The notes under the pieces were generated by a model. The model did not search any database. It was not told the DNA's origin and saw nothing but the letters and a program-made list of their open reading frames with translations. A program made the position numbers and the translations under genes. Positions 15,334-25,000 of a DNA stretch of 64,000 bases are shown here, piece by piece; within the stretch, counting starts at the first letter, position 1; the number at the start of each line of letters is the position of its first letter. Source of the stretch: Sphaerisporangium krabiense (GTDB taxonomy: Bacteria > Actinomycetota > Actinomycetes > Streptosporangiales > Streptosporangiaceae). The stretch lies in assembly GCF_014200435.1 (NCBI RefSeq), contig NZ_JACHBR010000001.1, positions 3,689,501 to 3,753,500 of the forward strand, read 5' to 3'.

Positions 15334-16200
15334 GTGATCGATCCGAAGGACCGGCCGAGCGTCGCGGACATGCCCGTCCGCAGGCTCGGAGTCGACGACC
15401 TGCGCGACTGCCTGCTCCTCGCCATCGACAGGAAATGGCTGCCCGAGGAGGCCAAGTGGCGGCTGCTGTTCGAGGTCGGCGAGGTCTACGGCATCGACGA
15501 CCCCGAGGGCGGCCTCGCGGGCACGGTCGTGCTCTCCCGCTACGGGCCCCGCCTCGGCGCGGTCAGCATGGTCCTGGTCGCCACCCGGTACGGCCGCATG
15601 GGGCTCGGCGGCCGGCTCATGCGCCACCTCATCCGCCAGGCCGGCGACGCCACGCTGTTCCTGACCGCCACCGAGTACGGCAGAGGGCTGTACGAGAAGC
15701 TCGGCTTCACCGCGGTCGGCACGGTCGTCACCCACATCGGCCAGTTGCGGCCCGAACCGGAGGACTTCAAGCAGGACGGCGTCCGCCCCGCCCGCGAGAC
15801 CGACCTGGAGGCGATCGGCCGCCTGGACCTGCGGGCCTCCGGCGCGCCGCGCGCCGAGGTCATCCGCCGCCTGCCGCGCTTCGCCGAACGGACCCGCGTC
15901 GCCGAGCGCGCGGGCGAGGTCACCGGCTTCGGCGCCGCGTGGCGCAACGTCGACAACGTCGTGGTCGGACCGGTGATCGCGGCGAGCACGGCCATGGCGC
16001 GCGCCCTCATCGCCGAACTGACCGCCGACCTCCACGGCCCCGTGCGCCTGGACGTCGACACCCGCCACCGCGCCCTGGCCGAATGGGTCTCCTCCCGCGG
16101 CGCCGTCCCCGCCTTCAGCACCACGCTGATGACCTACGGCGGGGACCTGCCCGGCGACCGCGCCCGCCTGTACACGCCCGTCATGCAGGCCCTCGGCTGA
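15334..16200 (+). CDS. GNAT-family N-acetyltransferase
   Basis: GNAT fold with the acetyl-CoA loop in VATRYGRMGLGGRLMRHLI and the following TEYGRGLYEKLGFTAVG, as in double-domain GNAT proteins; a second, weaker GNAT-like half follows (RPARETDLEAIGRLDLRASG onward). The substrate is unknown. The start is uncertain: GTG 15334 is preceded by GGGGG seven to eight bases upstream, whereas ATG 15259 would add a basic N-terminal tail (RNGRVRRAR) that lies outside the fold. ATG 15370 is also possible. The next gene, a MocR regulator, begins ten bases after the stop and is probably cotranscribed. Confidence 0.82.
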   Translation: MIDPKDRPSVADMPVRRLGVDDLRDCLLLAIDRKWLPEEAKWRLLFEVGEVYGIDDPEGGLAGTVVLSRYGPRLGAVSMVLVATRYGRMGLGGRLMRHLIRQAGDATLFLTATEYGRGLYEKLGFTAVGTVVTHIGQLRPEPEDFKQDGVRPARETDLEAIGRLDLRASGAPRAEVIRRLPRFAERTRVAERAGEVTGFGAAWRNVDNVVVGPVIAASTAMARALIAELTADLHGPVRLDVDTRHRALAEWVSSRGAVPAFSTTLMTYGGDLPGDRARLYTPVMQALG

Positions 16201-16210
16201 CGGGGGCGCC

Positions 16211-17737
16211 ATGGACTCCGCACCGCGCCCCCGCCGTCCCGACGCCGCCGAACTGCCGGAGGCCGAGGTGATCGACGCCTTCGGCGACTGGGCCACCGGA
16301 ACGGGACCCCTCTACCGGCGCCTGGCCGACGGCGTCCGCCGGGCCATCGAGGACGGCGCCCTGCCACCCGGCCAGCGCATCCCCGCGGAACGGCAGCTCG
16401 CCGCGAGCCTGCGCCTCAGCCGCACCACGGTCGTGGCCGCCTACGACGTCCTGCGCGAGGCCGGGCTGATCGAGAGCAGGACCGGCAGCGGCACGCGCGT
16501 CGCCGCCGGCGTCCGGACCCGCCGCGACGTCACCGACGGGCGCGTGCCGGGCGGCAAGGCGTCCTCGATCTACCAGCGGCTCATCGACGGGCCCGCCCAG
16601 GTGATCTCGCTGACCCGTTCCGCCGAGGGCGCGGTCCCCGAGCTGGCGCAGGCCCTGCGCGAGCTCGCCGCGGGCGACCTGTCCGCCGCCTTCGACGAGC
16701 CCGGATACCACCCCTCCGGGCTGCCCGCGCTGCGCGAGGCCATCGCGGTCTACCTGACCGGCACCGGCCTGCCCACCACGCCCGCCCAGGTGCTCGTCAC
16801 GACCGGCTCGCACCAGGCGCTCGTCCTGGTCTCCGAGCTCTACCTGCGCCAGGGGAGCACCGCGCTGGCCGAGTCCCCGGGCTGGCCCTGCTGCCTGGAC
16901 GTGTACCGCGCGCGGGGCGCCCGCGTCGTGACGGTCCCCATCGACGACGACGGGCCGGACGTGACCGCCATGGCGGCGGCGTTCGCCGCGCGCAGGCCGG
17001 ACCTCGTGTACCTGATGCCCACCTTCCACAACCCCACGGGCGTGCTCACCAGCGCCTCGCGCAGGCGCGCGATCGCCGAGCTCTCCTCCCGGCACGAGGT
17101 GCCGATCCTGGAGGACAACGCCTACATCGCCCACACCGGCCAGGGCGACACGCCAGGGCTGCTCGCCGCCTACGCCCCCGCCGGCGCGGAGGTGCTGTCG
17201 GCGGGCTCGCTGGCCAAGGTCGTCTGGGCCGGGCTGCGCATCGGCTGGGTGCGCGGGCCCTCGGAGATCGTCGAGCGGCTGGCCCGCAGGAAGGCGTTCG
17301 CCGACCTCGGCAGCCCCGTCATCGACCAGATGCTCGCGGCCAGGCTCCTGCCCCGGCTCACCGAGATCCAGGCCGCGAGGAACCCCGTGCGCGAGGAGCG
17401 CCTGGCGCACGCGGAGAAGCTGCTGCGCGAACGCCTGCCGTCCTGGTCCTGGCGCCGCCCGGCGGGCGGCAGCGGCCTGTGGATCGAGCTGCCGGGCACC
17501 GACGCCGCCGAGTTCGCCCACGTGGCCCTGCGCCACGGCGTGGAGATCGTGCCCGGCGCGATCACCGACCCCACCGGCCGCCACGACCACTACCTGCGCC
17601 TGCCGTTCACCTTCTCCCCGGAGGTCCTCGACGGGGTGGTGGAGCGCCTGGCCGGGGCCTGGGCGGAGTTCACACGGCGGGGTCCCGCGGCACGGGACGG
17701 CCGCGCGGGCGCAGGCCCAGCAGCAGGCCCGCGATGA
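16211..17737 (+). CDS. MocR-family regulator (GntR winged helix fused to PLP aminotransferase-like domain)
   Basis: The 508-residue protein has an N-terminal GntR-type winged helix (about 35-105: LPPGQRIPAERQLAASLRLS, RTTVVAAYDVL). A fold-type I aminotransferase domain follows, with LMPTFHNPTG, the Asp in LEDNAYIAH and the PLP Schiff-base Lys336 in AGSLAKVVWAGLRIGW. MocR proteins use PLP or an amino compound as effector and usually regulate a nearby gene. Here the candidate target is the convergent EamA transporter, whose 3' end overlaps this gene by 68 bp. It lies ten bases downstream of the GNAT gene. Confidence 0.9.
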   Translation: MDSAPRPRRPDAAELPEAEVIDAFGDWATGTGPLYRRLADGVRRAIEDGALPPGQRIPAERQLAASLRLSRTTVVAAYDVLREAGLIESRTGSGTRVAAGVRTRRDVTDGRVPGGKASSIYQRLIDGPAQVISLTRSAEGAVPELAQALRELAAGDLSAAFDEPGYHPSGLPALREAIAVYLTGTGLPTTPAQVLVTTGSHQALVLVSELYLRQGSTALAESPGWPCCLDVYRARGARVVTVPIDDDGPDVTAMAAAFAARRPDLVYLMPTFHNPTGVLTSASRRRAIAELSSRHEVPILEDNAYIAHTGQGDTPGLLAAYAPAGAEVLSAGSLAKVVWAGLRIGWVRGPSEIVERLARRKAFADLGSPVIDQMLAARLLPRLTEIQAARNPVREERLAHAEKLLRERLPSWSWRRPAGGSGLWIELPGTDAAEFAHVALRHGVEIVPGAITDPTGRHDHYLRLPFTFSPEVLDGVVERLAGAWAEFTRRGPAARDGRAGAGPAAGPR

Positions 17738-18614
17738 CCAGGGCCGCGCCGAGCAGGTCGGCGGGCGCGGGATGGCCGGTGCCGAGCACCAGCCCGCAGA
17801 CGATCGCGCCGATGGGCAGGAAACCGGAGAACAGCCCCGCCCGCTCGGTGCCGAGCCGGGGCAGCGCGTCGTACCAGCAGAAGAACGCCACCGCCGTCAC
17901 CACCACGGCCAGGTAGGCCAGCGCCGCGGCCTCCGGCAGGGTCGGCACGCGCAGCGCGTCCCGCCCGTCGGCGGCCAGCCCGGTGACCGCCAGCAGCGGC
18001 ACCGCCGCCAGCGTCGCGTACGCCGACACCCGCACGGCGCCGAGCCGGGGCAGCAGCGGCACGGCGAGCAGCGAGAACGCGACCTCGCAGGCGAGCGCGC
18101 CGAGCGCGAGCAGCAGGCCGAGCGGCGTGCCGCCGCCGAGCCCGGTGGCCAGGGCCGCGCCGCCCGCCACCACCAGCGCGGCCACGACGATGGCCGGGGT
18201 CGGCCGCCGCCGCTCCATCAGCGGCCCGGCCACGGCGAGCACGATCGGGACCGTCGCCACGATCGTGCCGACCGTGGCCGGGTCGGCGTACCGGGTGGCC
18301 TCCAGGATGAAGACGTTGAAGGCGCCGAGCCCGGTGACGGCCAGCAGCGCCACGAGGGCCAGCTCGCGCCGGTCCAGCCGCAGGTGCGGCATCCCGCGCG
18401 CCCGCATGACCAGCAGCAGCACCAGCCCGCCCGCCGCGTACCGCAGGGCCTGGCCCCCGTAGACCGGGTAGCGGTGCAGCGCGGGCGACACCGCGGTCAG
18501 CGTCCCGACCAGGAACATCGCGGACGCCGCCGCCACCGCTCCCCGCGCGCGGTCCCGCGACGACCAGCTCAGCCCCCGTCCGTCCACGACTCCTGTCGCC
18601 TCTTCCATGGTCAT
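17670..18614 (-). CDS. EamA/DMT-family transporter
   Basis: The 314-residue integral membrane protein has about ten predicted transmembrane helices in two EamA repeats (AMFLVGTLTAVSPALHRYPV at the start, IAGLLLGLRPR at the end). The family exports or imports small metabolites such as amino acids and bases; the substrate is not predictable here. The start is ATG 18614, preceded by GGGAGG at ten bases; longer open frame upstream is soluble and rejected. The 3' end overlaps that of the MocR gene by 68 bp on the opposite strand, so antisense effects at transcript ends are possible. Confidence 0.88.
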   Translation of the reverse strand: MTMEEATGVVDGRGLSWSSRDRARGAVAAASAMFLVGTLTAVSPALHRYPVYGGQALRYAAGGLVLLLVMRARGMPHLRLDRRELALVALLAVTGLGAFNVFILEATRYADPATVGTIVATVPIVLAVAGPLMERRRPTPAIVVAALVVAGGAALATGLGGGTPLGLLLALGALACEVAFSLLAVPLLPRLGAVRVSAYATLAAVPLLAVTGLAADGRDALRVPTLPEAAALAYLAVVVTAVAFFCWYDALPRLGTERAGLFSGFLPIGAIVCGLVLGTGHPAPADLLGAALVIAGLLLGLRPRGRPVPRDPAV

Positions 18615-18879
18615 GGGCGTGTGTCCTCCCCTGTGCCGTCCGGGGGCCAATGCTCGCAAGGTGATCAAGAACCGGACAGGGCCAATCCAGTCGTAATCGG
18701 ACCTGAACCCGCGGCGGTCGGCGGTCGGCCGCGGCCGCTCGCGGGGTGCCGGCTGGGACAGGTCGGGGCCGTCTTCCCTGGTGATCGAGTGGATTTGGCG
18801 TCCGGGACGAAGATTCCGGGGCGGGTGTAGCAGCCGAGTCGGCACGATCTATGGGTGTGGTCTGGTGGAATAGCGTGTT

Positions 18880-21800
18880 GTGAGTGGTCAGACCTATCGG
18901 CTGGTGCGCAGGGGGAACCCGGGGCGCGCGGCGGCGCCCGTGCTGGACGAGCACCAGCGCGCGGTCGTCACCCACGAGCGGGGGCCGCTGCTCGTGCTGG
19001 CCGGTCCGGGGACCGGCAAGACCACCACGATCGTCGAGAGCATCGTCGAGCGCGTCGAACGGCGCGGCGTCGACCCCGAGCGCGTGCTGGTGCTGACCTT
19101 CAGCCGCAAGGCCGCCCAAGAGCTGCGCGAGCGTATCACCGCCCGCCTGCGCCGCACCACGAGAACGCCTCTCGCGCTCACCTTCCACAGCTACGCCTAC
19201 GCGCTGCTGCGCCGCGAGGCCGTCCTCGCCGGCGAGCCGCCGCCGCGCCTGCTGACCGGCCCGGAGGAACTGCTGGAGGTCCGCCGCCTCCTGCACGGCG
19301 ACCTGGAGGACGGCGCGCGCGACTGGCCGTCCAGCCTGCGCGAGGCCCTGAAGACCCGTGGGTACGCCGAAGAGCTGCGCGACTTCCTGGCCAGGGCCAA
19401 CGAGCGCGGCCTCGACGGTCCCGACCTGGTGGTGCTCGGCCGCGAGCACGGCCGGGCCGACTGGGTGGCCGCGGGCCGCTTCGCCGCCCGGTACAACGAC
19501 CGCTTCGACCTCGACCCGACCCCCACCCTCGACTACTCCGAGCTGATCCACGCGGGCGCGGGCCTGCTCGCCGACCCCGAGGTGCGCCGCCGCGAGCGCG
19601 CCGCCTACGACGTCGTGTACGTGGACGAGTACCAGGACACCGACCCCGCCCAGGACCACCTGCTCGGCCTGCTCGCCGGAGACGGCCGCGACCTGATCGC
19701 CGTCGGCGACCCCGACCAGTCGATCTACGGCTTCCGCGGCGCCGACGTCCGCAACATCCTCACCTTCCCCGAGCGCTTCCGCACCGCCGCCGGCCGTGAG
19801 GCGCCGGTCGTCGCGCTGCGCGTGTGCCGCCGCAGCGGCGCCGACCTGCTGGCCGCCTCCCGCCGCGTGGCCGCCCGCCTGCCCGTCCCGCCGAGCCCCG
19901 GCCGGGGCGCGCGCCCCCACCCGGAAAGCCACCGCGACCTGCTCGCCGTCGACACCGCCGACCCCGGTGAGGTGCGCGTCCTGCTCGCCGACAGCGAGAG
20001 CCAGGAGGCCGCGGTCGTGGCCGACACCTTGCGCCGCGCCCACCTGCTGGAGGGCGTCCCCTGGTCGCGCATGGCCGTGCTCGTCCGCTCGGCCACCCGC
20101 CAGGTCCCCATGCTGCGCCGCGCCCTGCTCAGCGCGGGCGTCCCCGTCGTCGTGGCGGGGGACGGGCTCCCGCTGATCCAGGAGCACGGCGTGCGGCCGC
20201 TGGCCACCCTGCTGCGCGTCGCGCTGCGCCCGGAGACCTTGGACGTCACCACCGCGGAGGAACTGCTCACCGGCCCGCTCGGCGCCACGGACGCGATCGG
20301 CGTGCGCCGCCTGCGCCGCGCCCTGCGCGTGGCCGAGCTGGCGGCCGCGGCCGTCGACTCCGGCGAGCCCGCGCCGCCGCCGCGGTCCTCCGACGAGCTG
20401 CTGGTCGCCGCCGTGCAGGACGTCCGCGAGCTGGTCTCGATCGAGCCGCACGTCGCCTCCTGCGCCGAGCGCGTCGCCGCGCTGGTCAAGGTCGCCCGCG
20501 CGTCGGCCGAGCGCGGCGACACCGCGGAAGAGGCCCTGTGGGCGGTCTGGCAGGCGTCCGGGCTGCCCGAGCGCTGGACGGACGCCAGCGTGTCCGGCGG
20601 GCCGCGCGGCGCGCAGGCCGACCGCGACCTCGACGCCGTGGTGGCGCTGTTCGACCACGCCGCCCGCTTCGTCGACCGCCTGCCCCACGCCGGGCTCGGC
20701 GTCTTCCTCGACGACCTGGCGTCCCAGGAGATCGCGGGCAACACCCTCGCCGCGCACGCGCCGGACGGCGACGTCGTGCAGATCCTCACCGCCCACCGCG
20801 CCAAGGGCCTCGAATGGGACGTCGTGGTCGTCGCGGGCGTCCAGGACGGGGTCTGGCCCGACCTGCGCCTGCGCGGCTCGCTGCTCGGCATCGAGCAGCT
20901 CGTCGAGCTGTCGGAGGGCTCGGCCCTGGACGGCGTGGACGCCGCCACCGCCGCGCTGGCCTCCAAGCTCCTCGCCGAGGAACGCCGCCTGTTCTACGTC
21001 GCCGTCACCCGCGCCCGCCGCCGCCTCGTGGTCACCGCCGTCGGCGGCGACGACACCGACGAGCGCCCCTCGCGCTTCCTGTCCGAGCTGCTCCCCGGCG
21101 CGGTCGAGGAGGCCACCGTGGACGAGCGCGCCCGCTGGCTGAGCATGTCCGCGCTGGTCGCCGACCTGCGCGCCGCCGTGTGCGACCCCTCGCGCCCCGA
21201 GGCCATGCGCAGGGCCGCCGCGGGCCACCTCGCCCGCCTGGCCCGCGCCGGCGTGCCCGGCGCCCACCCCGACGAGTGGTACGCCCTCACCCCCATCTCC
21301 GACGACCGCCCGCTCACCTGGCCGGACGGCATCGTCCGCGTCTCGCCGTCGGCGGTCGAGAGCTTCACCAAGTGCGGCCTGCGCTGGCTCCTCGAAACCG
21401 CCGTCGGCGCGTCCGGCACCGACGCCTCGCGCAGCCTCGGCTCGGTCATCCACGCCGTCGCCGTCCTCGCCGCCGCCGGGCAGGAAGGCGACGCGCTCGG
21501 CAAACGGCTGGACGAGGTCTGGGAGGAACTGGACTTCGACGGCCTGTGGTTCAGCCGCAAGCAGCGCACCGTCGCCGAGCGGATGGTGTCCCGGTTCCTC
21601 ACCTGGCACGAGGGCAACCCGCGCGAGCTGGTCGCCGTCGAGGAGGCGTTCACGGCCATGCTGTCGGAGAACGTCCAGATCAAGGGCCGCGTCGACCGCG
21701 TCGAGCGCGACGGCGACGGCCGCGCGGTCATCATCGACCTGAAGACCGGCACCACCAAGCCCTCCGACCACGACCTCGCCCGCCACCCGCAGCTCGGCGT

Positions 21801-22095
21801 CTACCAGCTCGCCGCCCTGCTCGGCGCGTTCCAGCGGCACGGCCTCACCGAGCCCGGCGGCGCGGCCCTGGTCCAGCTCGGCAAGGCCGCGGGCGCCAAC
21901 GCCACGCTCGCCCGCGAGCAGGCGCAGGGCGCGCTCGGCGACGATCCCCAGCCCGGCTGGGCCGGCGAGCTGGTCGACACCGTGGCCACCGGCATGTCCG
22001 CGCGGGTCTTCCGCGCCACGGTCAACGACGGCTGCCGCACCTGCGCGGCCAAGGCGAGCTGCCCGGTCAACGACGGCGGGGGCCAGGTTTGCTAG
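18880..22095 (+). CDS. adnA: AdnA-like helicase-nuclease subunit (UvrD/RecB type)
   Basis: A 1071-residue SF1A motor with a C-terminal RecB-like nuclease. Walker A is GPGTGKT (42-48), motif II is VDEYQDTD (248-255), and other motifs include GDPDQSIYGFRGAD and VAVTRARRRL. The nuclease core is IIDLKTG (Asp953, Lys955) followed by QLGVYQLA. Four cysteines frame the nuclease: Cys832 in KCGLRW and Cys1052, Cys1055 and Cys1061 in CRTCAAKASC. This matches the iron-staple Fe-S pattern of AddB/AdnA nucleases. With AdnB it would form the heterodimer that resects double-strand breaks in actinobacteria. Start GTG 18880 has only a weak upstream GGTGGAA. Confidence 0.92.
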   Translation: MSGQTYRLVRRGNPGRAAAPVLDEHQRAVVTHERGPLLVLAGPGTGKTTTIVESIVERVERRGVDPERVLVLTFSRKAAQELRERITARLRRTTRTPLALTFHSYAYALLRREAVLAGEPPPRLLTGPEELLEVRRLLHGDLEDGARDWPSSLREALKTRGYAEELRDFLARANERGLDGPDLVVLGREHGRADWVAAGRFAARYNDRFDLDPTPTLDYSELIHAGAGLLADPEVRRRERAAYDVVYVDEYQDTDPAQDHLLGLLAGDGRDLIAVGDPDQSIYGFRGADVRNILTFPERFRTAAGREAPVVALRVCRRSGADLLAASRRVAARLPVPPSPGRGARPHPESHRDLLAVDTADPGEVRVLLADSESQEAAVVADTLRRAHLLEGVPWSRMAVLVRSATRQVPMLRRALLSAGVPVVVAGDGLPLIQEHGVRPLATLLRVALRPETLDVTTAEELLTGPLGATDAIGVRRLRRALRVAELAAAAVDSGEPAPPPRSSDELLVAAVQDVRELVSIEPHVASCAERVAALVKVARASAERGDTAEEALWAVWQASGLPERWTDASVSGGPRGAQADRDLDAVVALFDHAARFVDRLPHAGLGVFLDDLASQEIAGNTLAAHAPDGDVVQILTAHRAKGLEWDVVVVAGVQDGVWPDLRLRGSLLGIEQLVELSEGSALDGVDAATAALASKLLAEERRLFYVAVTRARRRLVVTAVGGDDTDERPSRFLSELLPGAVEEATVDERARWLSMSALVADLRAAVCDPSRPEAMRRAAAGHLARLARAGVPGAHPDEWYALTPISDDRPLTWPDGIVRVSPSAVESFTKCGLRWLLETAVGASGTDASRSLGSVIHAVAVLAAAGQEGDALGKRLDEVWEELDFDGLWFSRKQRTVAERMVSRFLTWHEGNPRELVAVEEAFTAMLSENVQIKGRVDRVERDGDGRAVIIDLKTGTTKPSDHDLARHPQLGVYQLAALLGAFQRHGLTEPGGAALVQLGKAAGANATLAREQAQGALGDDPQPGWAGELVDTVATGMSARVFRATVNDGCRTCAAKASCPVNDGGGQVC

Positions 22096-25000
22096 ACGCT
22101 CCACATCCGGCCCCCGGCGCCGACGGGGTGCGCCCCGCCCTGATCGGCCCCGCCGAGCTCGCCGACAAGCTGGGCATCGCGCCGCCCACCCCCGAGCAGG
22201 CCGCCGTCATCGAGGCCCCGCTCGGCCCCATGGTCGTGGTGGCCGGCGCCGGGTCGGGCAAGAGCGAGACCATGGCCGGGCGGGTGGTGTGGCTGGTCGC
22301 CAACGGCCTGGTGCGCCCCGAACGCGTGCTCGGCCTCACCTTCACCCGCAAGGCCGCCGCCGAGCTGGCCGCCCGGGTGCGCAAGCGGCTCACCCGCCTC
22401 GCCGAGGTCGGCATGGCCCCGGCCGAGATGCTGGACGACGAGCCCACCGTCTCCACCTACCACGCCTACGCCGCCCGCCTGGTCACCGACCACGCGCTGC
22501 GCGAGGCGCTGGAGCCGACGATGCGGCTGGTCACGCCCGCGATCTCCTGGCAGATGGCCTCGCGCGTGGTCGGCCGGTACGACGGGCCCATGGACCGCGT
22601 GGACCTGGCCCCCTCCTCGGTCACCGCGGCGGTGCTGGAGCTCGCCGGCGAGATGGCCGAACACCTGCGCGCCCCCGGCGAGGTCCGCGAGATCGGCCGG
22701 TGGTTGCAGGAGCGCCTGGCCGCCGTCACCGGCCGCACGACCCTGCCCCAGCGCAGGCCGGCGCGCACCCAGGAGATCCGCGAGCAGCTCCTGCCGCTCG
22801 TCGAGGCGTACGACCGGCTGAAGCGCAGCCGGGAGGTCATCGACTACGGCGACCAGATGGCGCTGGCCGCGCGCATCGCCGACCGGCACCCCGAGGTCGG
22901 CATGATCGAACGCGGCCGGTTCTCGGTCGTGCTGCTCGACGAGTACCAGGACACCAGCCACGCCCAGCTCGTCCTGCTGCGCGCCCTGTTCGGCGGCGGC
23001 CACCCGGTGACCGCCGTCGGCGACCCCTGCCAGTCCATCTACGGCTGGCGCGGCGCCTCCTCCGGCAACCTCAAGCGGTTCGTCCGCGACTTCCCCACCT
23101 CGGCGGGTGAGCCCGCCCCCGTGCGCCGTCTTTCCGTCAGCTTCCGCAACGGCGAGAAGGTGCTGGACGTCGCGGCGCGCGTGCAGGCCCCCCTGCGCTC
23201 CGAGGCCCGCGAGGTCCCCGTGCTCACCCCCGGCGTCAACCGCGTCGGCCGCGGCCGGGTGCTGTGCGCCTTCCACGAGACCGCCGAGGACGAGGCCGCG
23301 TGGGTCGCCGACGGCGTGGCCCACCTGCTCGGCCACGAGGGCGCTCCGGACGGCCTGCCGTGGGGGGACGGCGAGCGCGACAAGCTGCGCGAGAAGGCCA
23401 AGGCGGGCGCCTGGGGCGGGGCGCAGGCCCTCCAGCCGCAGGACGTCGCCGTCCTCGCCCGCAAGCGGTCCCAGTTCCCCGCGCTGCGCCGCGCCCTGGA
23501 GGCCAGGGACATCCCCGTCGAGGTCGTCGGCCTCGGCGGCCTGCTCACCGTCCCCGAGGTCGCCGACGTCGTCGCGACCCTGCGCGTCCTGTACGAGCCC
23601 GCGGCGGGCGACTCGCTGGTCCGCCTGCTGGCCGGGCCGCGCTGGCGCATCGGGGTCGCCGACCTGAAGGTCCTCGGCGACCTCGCCCGCGAGCTCACCG
23701 TCTCCCAGCGCCAGGGCGCCGCCCCCGAGGACGCTCTGGAGCAGGTCGTCACCGACATGGCGGCCGAGCGCGGCTCGCTGGTCGACGCCCTGGACGAGCT
23801 GCCCGACCGTCCCGACTGGCTAGAGCCCTTCTCGCCCCTGGCCCGCGAGCGGCTGCCCCGCCTCGCGCAGGAACTGCGCGTCCTGCGCGCGCACGCCGGG
23901 CAGCCCCTGCCCGACCTCATCGGCGAGGTCGAACGCCGCCTCGGCCTGGACGTCGAGGTCGCCTCCCGCGGCGGCGGCCCGCTCGCCGCCCGCGCCGACC
24001 TCGACGCCTTCCTCGACGCCGCCGCGCGGTTCGCCGGCGACGCGGAGGATCCGACGCTCGGCGCGTTCCTCGCCTACCTTCAGGCCGCGGAGACCGAGGA
24101 GTTCGGCCTGGAGGCCGGGCGCGTCGGCGAGACCAACAGCGTCAAGCTGATGACCGTCCACGCCTCCAAGGGCCTGGAGTGGCCGGTCGTCGTCGTGCCG
24201 GGGCTGTCCCAGATCACCACGCAGGCGGGCGGGCTGGCCAAGGGCAGCGTGTTCCCCGCCACGCCCGCCACCAACTCCCGCTGGACCGAGAACCCGCGCA
24301 AGCTGCCGTACCCGCTGCGCGGCGACCGCTTCGACCTTCCCGTCCTGGAAGGTCTGGAGAAGGAGGACCTGGCCGCGTTCGACCAGGCTTGCCGCGAACG
24401 CGACCTGCGGGAGGAACGCCGCCTCGCCTACGTCGCGGTCACCCGGGCCCACTACCTGCTGATCGCCTCCGGCTACCGCTGGGGCTCGGCCGCACGGCCA
24501 CTCGAACCGTCCGACTTCCTGCTGGAGGTCCGCGAGGCGGCCGGCCACGCCATGACCTGGGCGCCCGACCTCGAAGAGGACGCCGTCAACCCGCTGCTCG
24601 CCGAGCCCGCGTCGGAGGAATGGCCGGCCACCCCCGGCGGCGCGCGCTACGAGGCCATCCGCGGCGGCGCCGACATGGTCATGGACGCCATCAACGGCGA
24701 CGACTGGCTCGCCCCCGCGGATCCCACGCCGATGAAGGACTGGGAACAGGACCGGGTCCGCTCCTGGGCGCGCGACACCGAGCTGCTGCTGCGCGAGCGC
24801 GACCAGGCGCGGCGGCGCGGCGGCCACCTCGTCGAGCTGCCCGCGCGGCTCACCGTCTCGTCCCTGGTCACGCTCGCCACCGACCCTGCCGCGCTGGCCC
24901 GGCAGATCCGCCGCCCGCTGCCGCACCGGCCCGCCCCGCTGGCCCGCCGGGGCACCGCCTTCCACCGCTGGCTGGAGAACCGCTGGGACCAGCAGCGCCT

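Noticed and set aside
17590-22104. A 1504-codon open frame on the minus strand across adnA
   Set aside because: It is the antisense shadow of a GC-rich gene: low-complexity Arg/Gly/Val/Glu composition, no motifs, no ribosome site, and it runs through the EamA start region.
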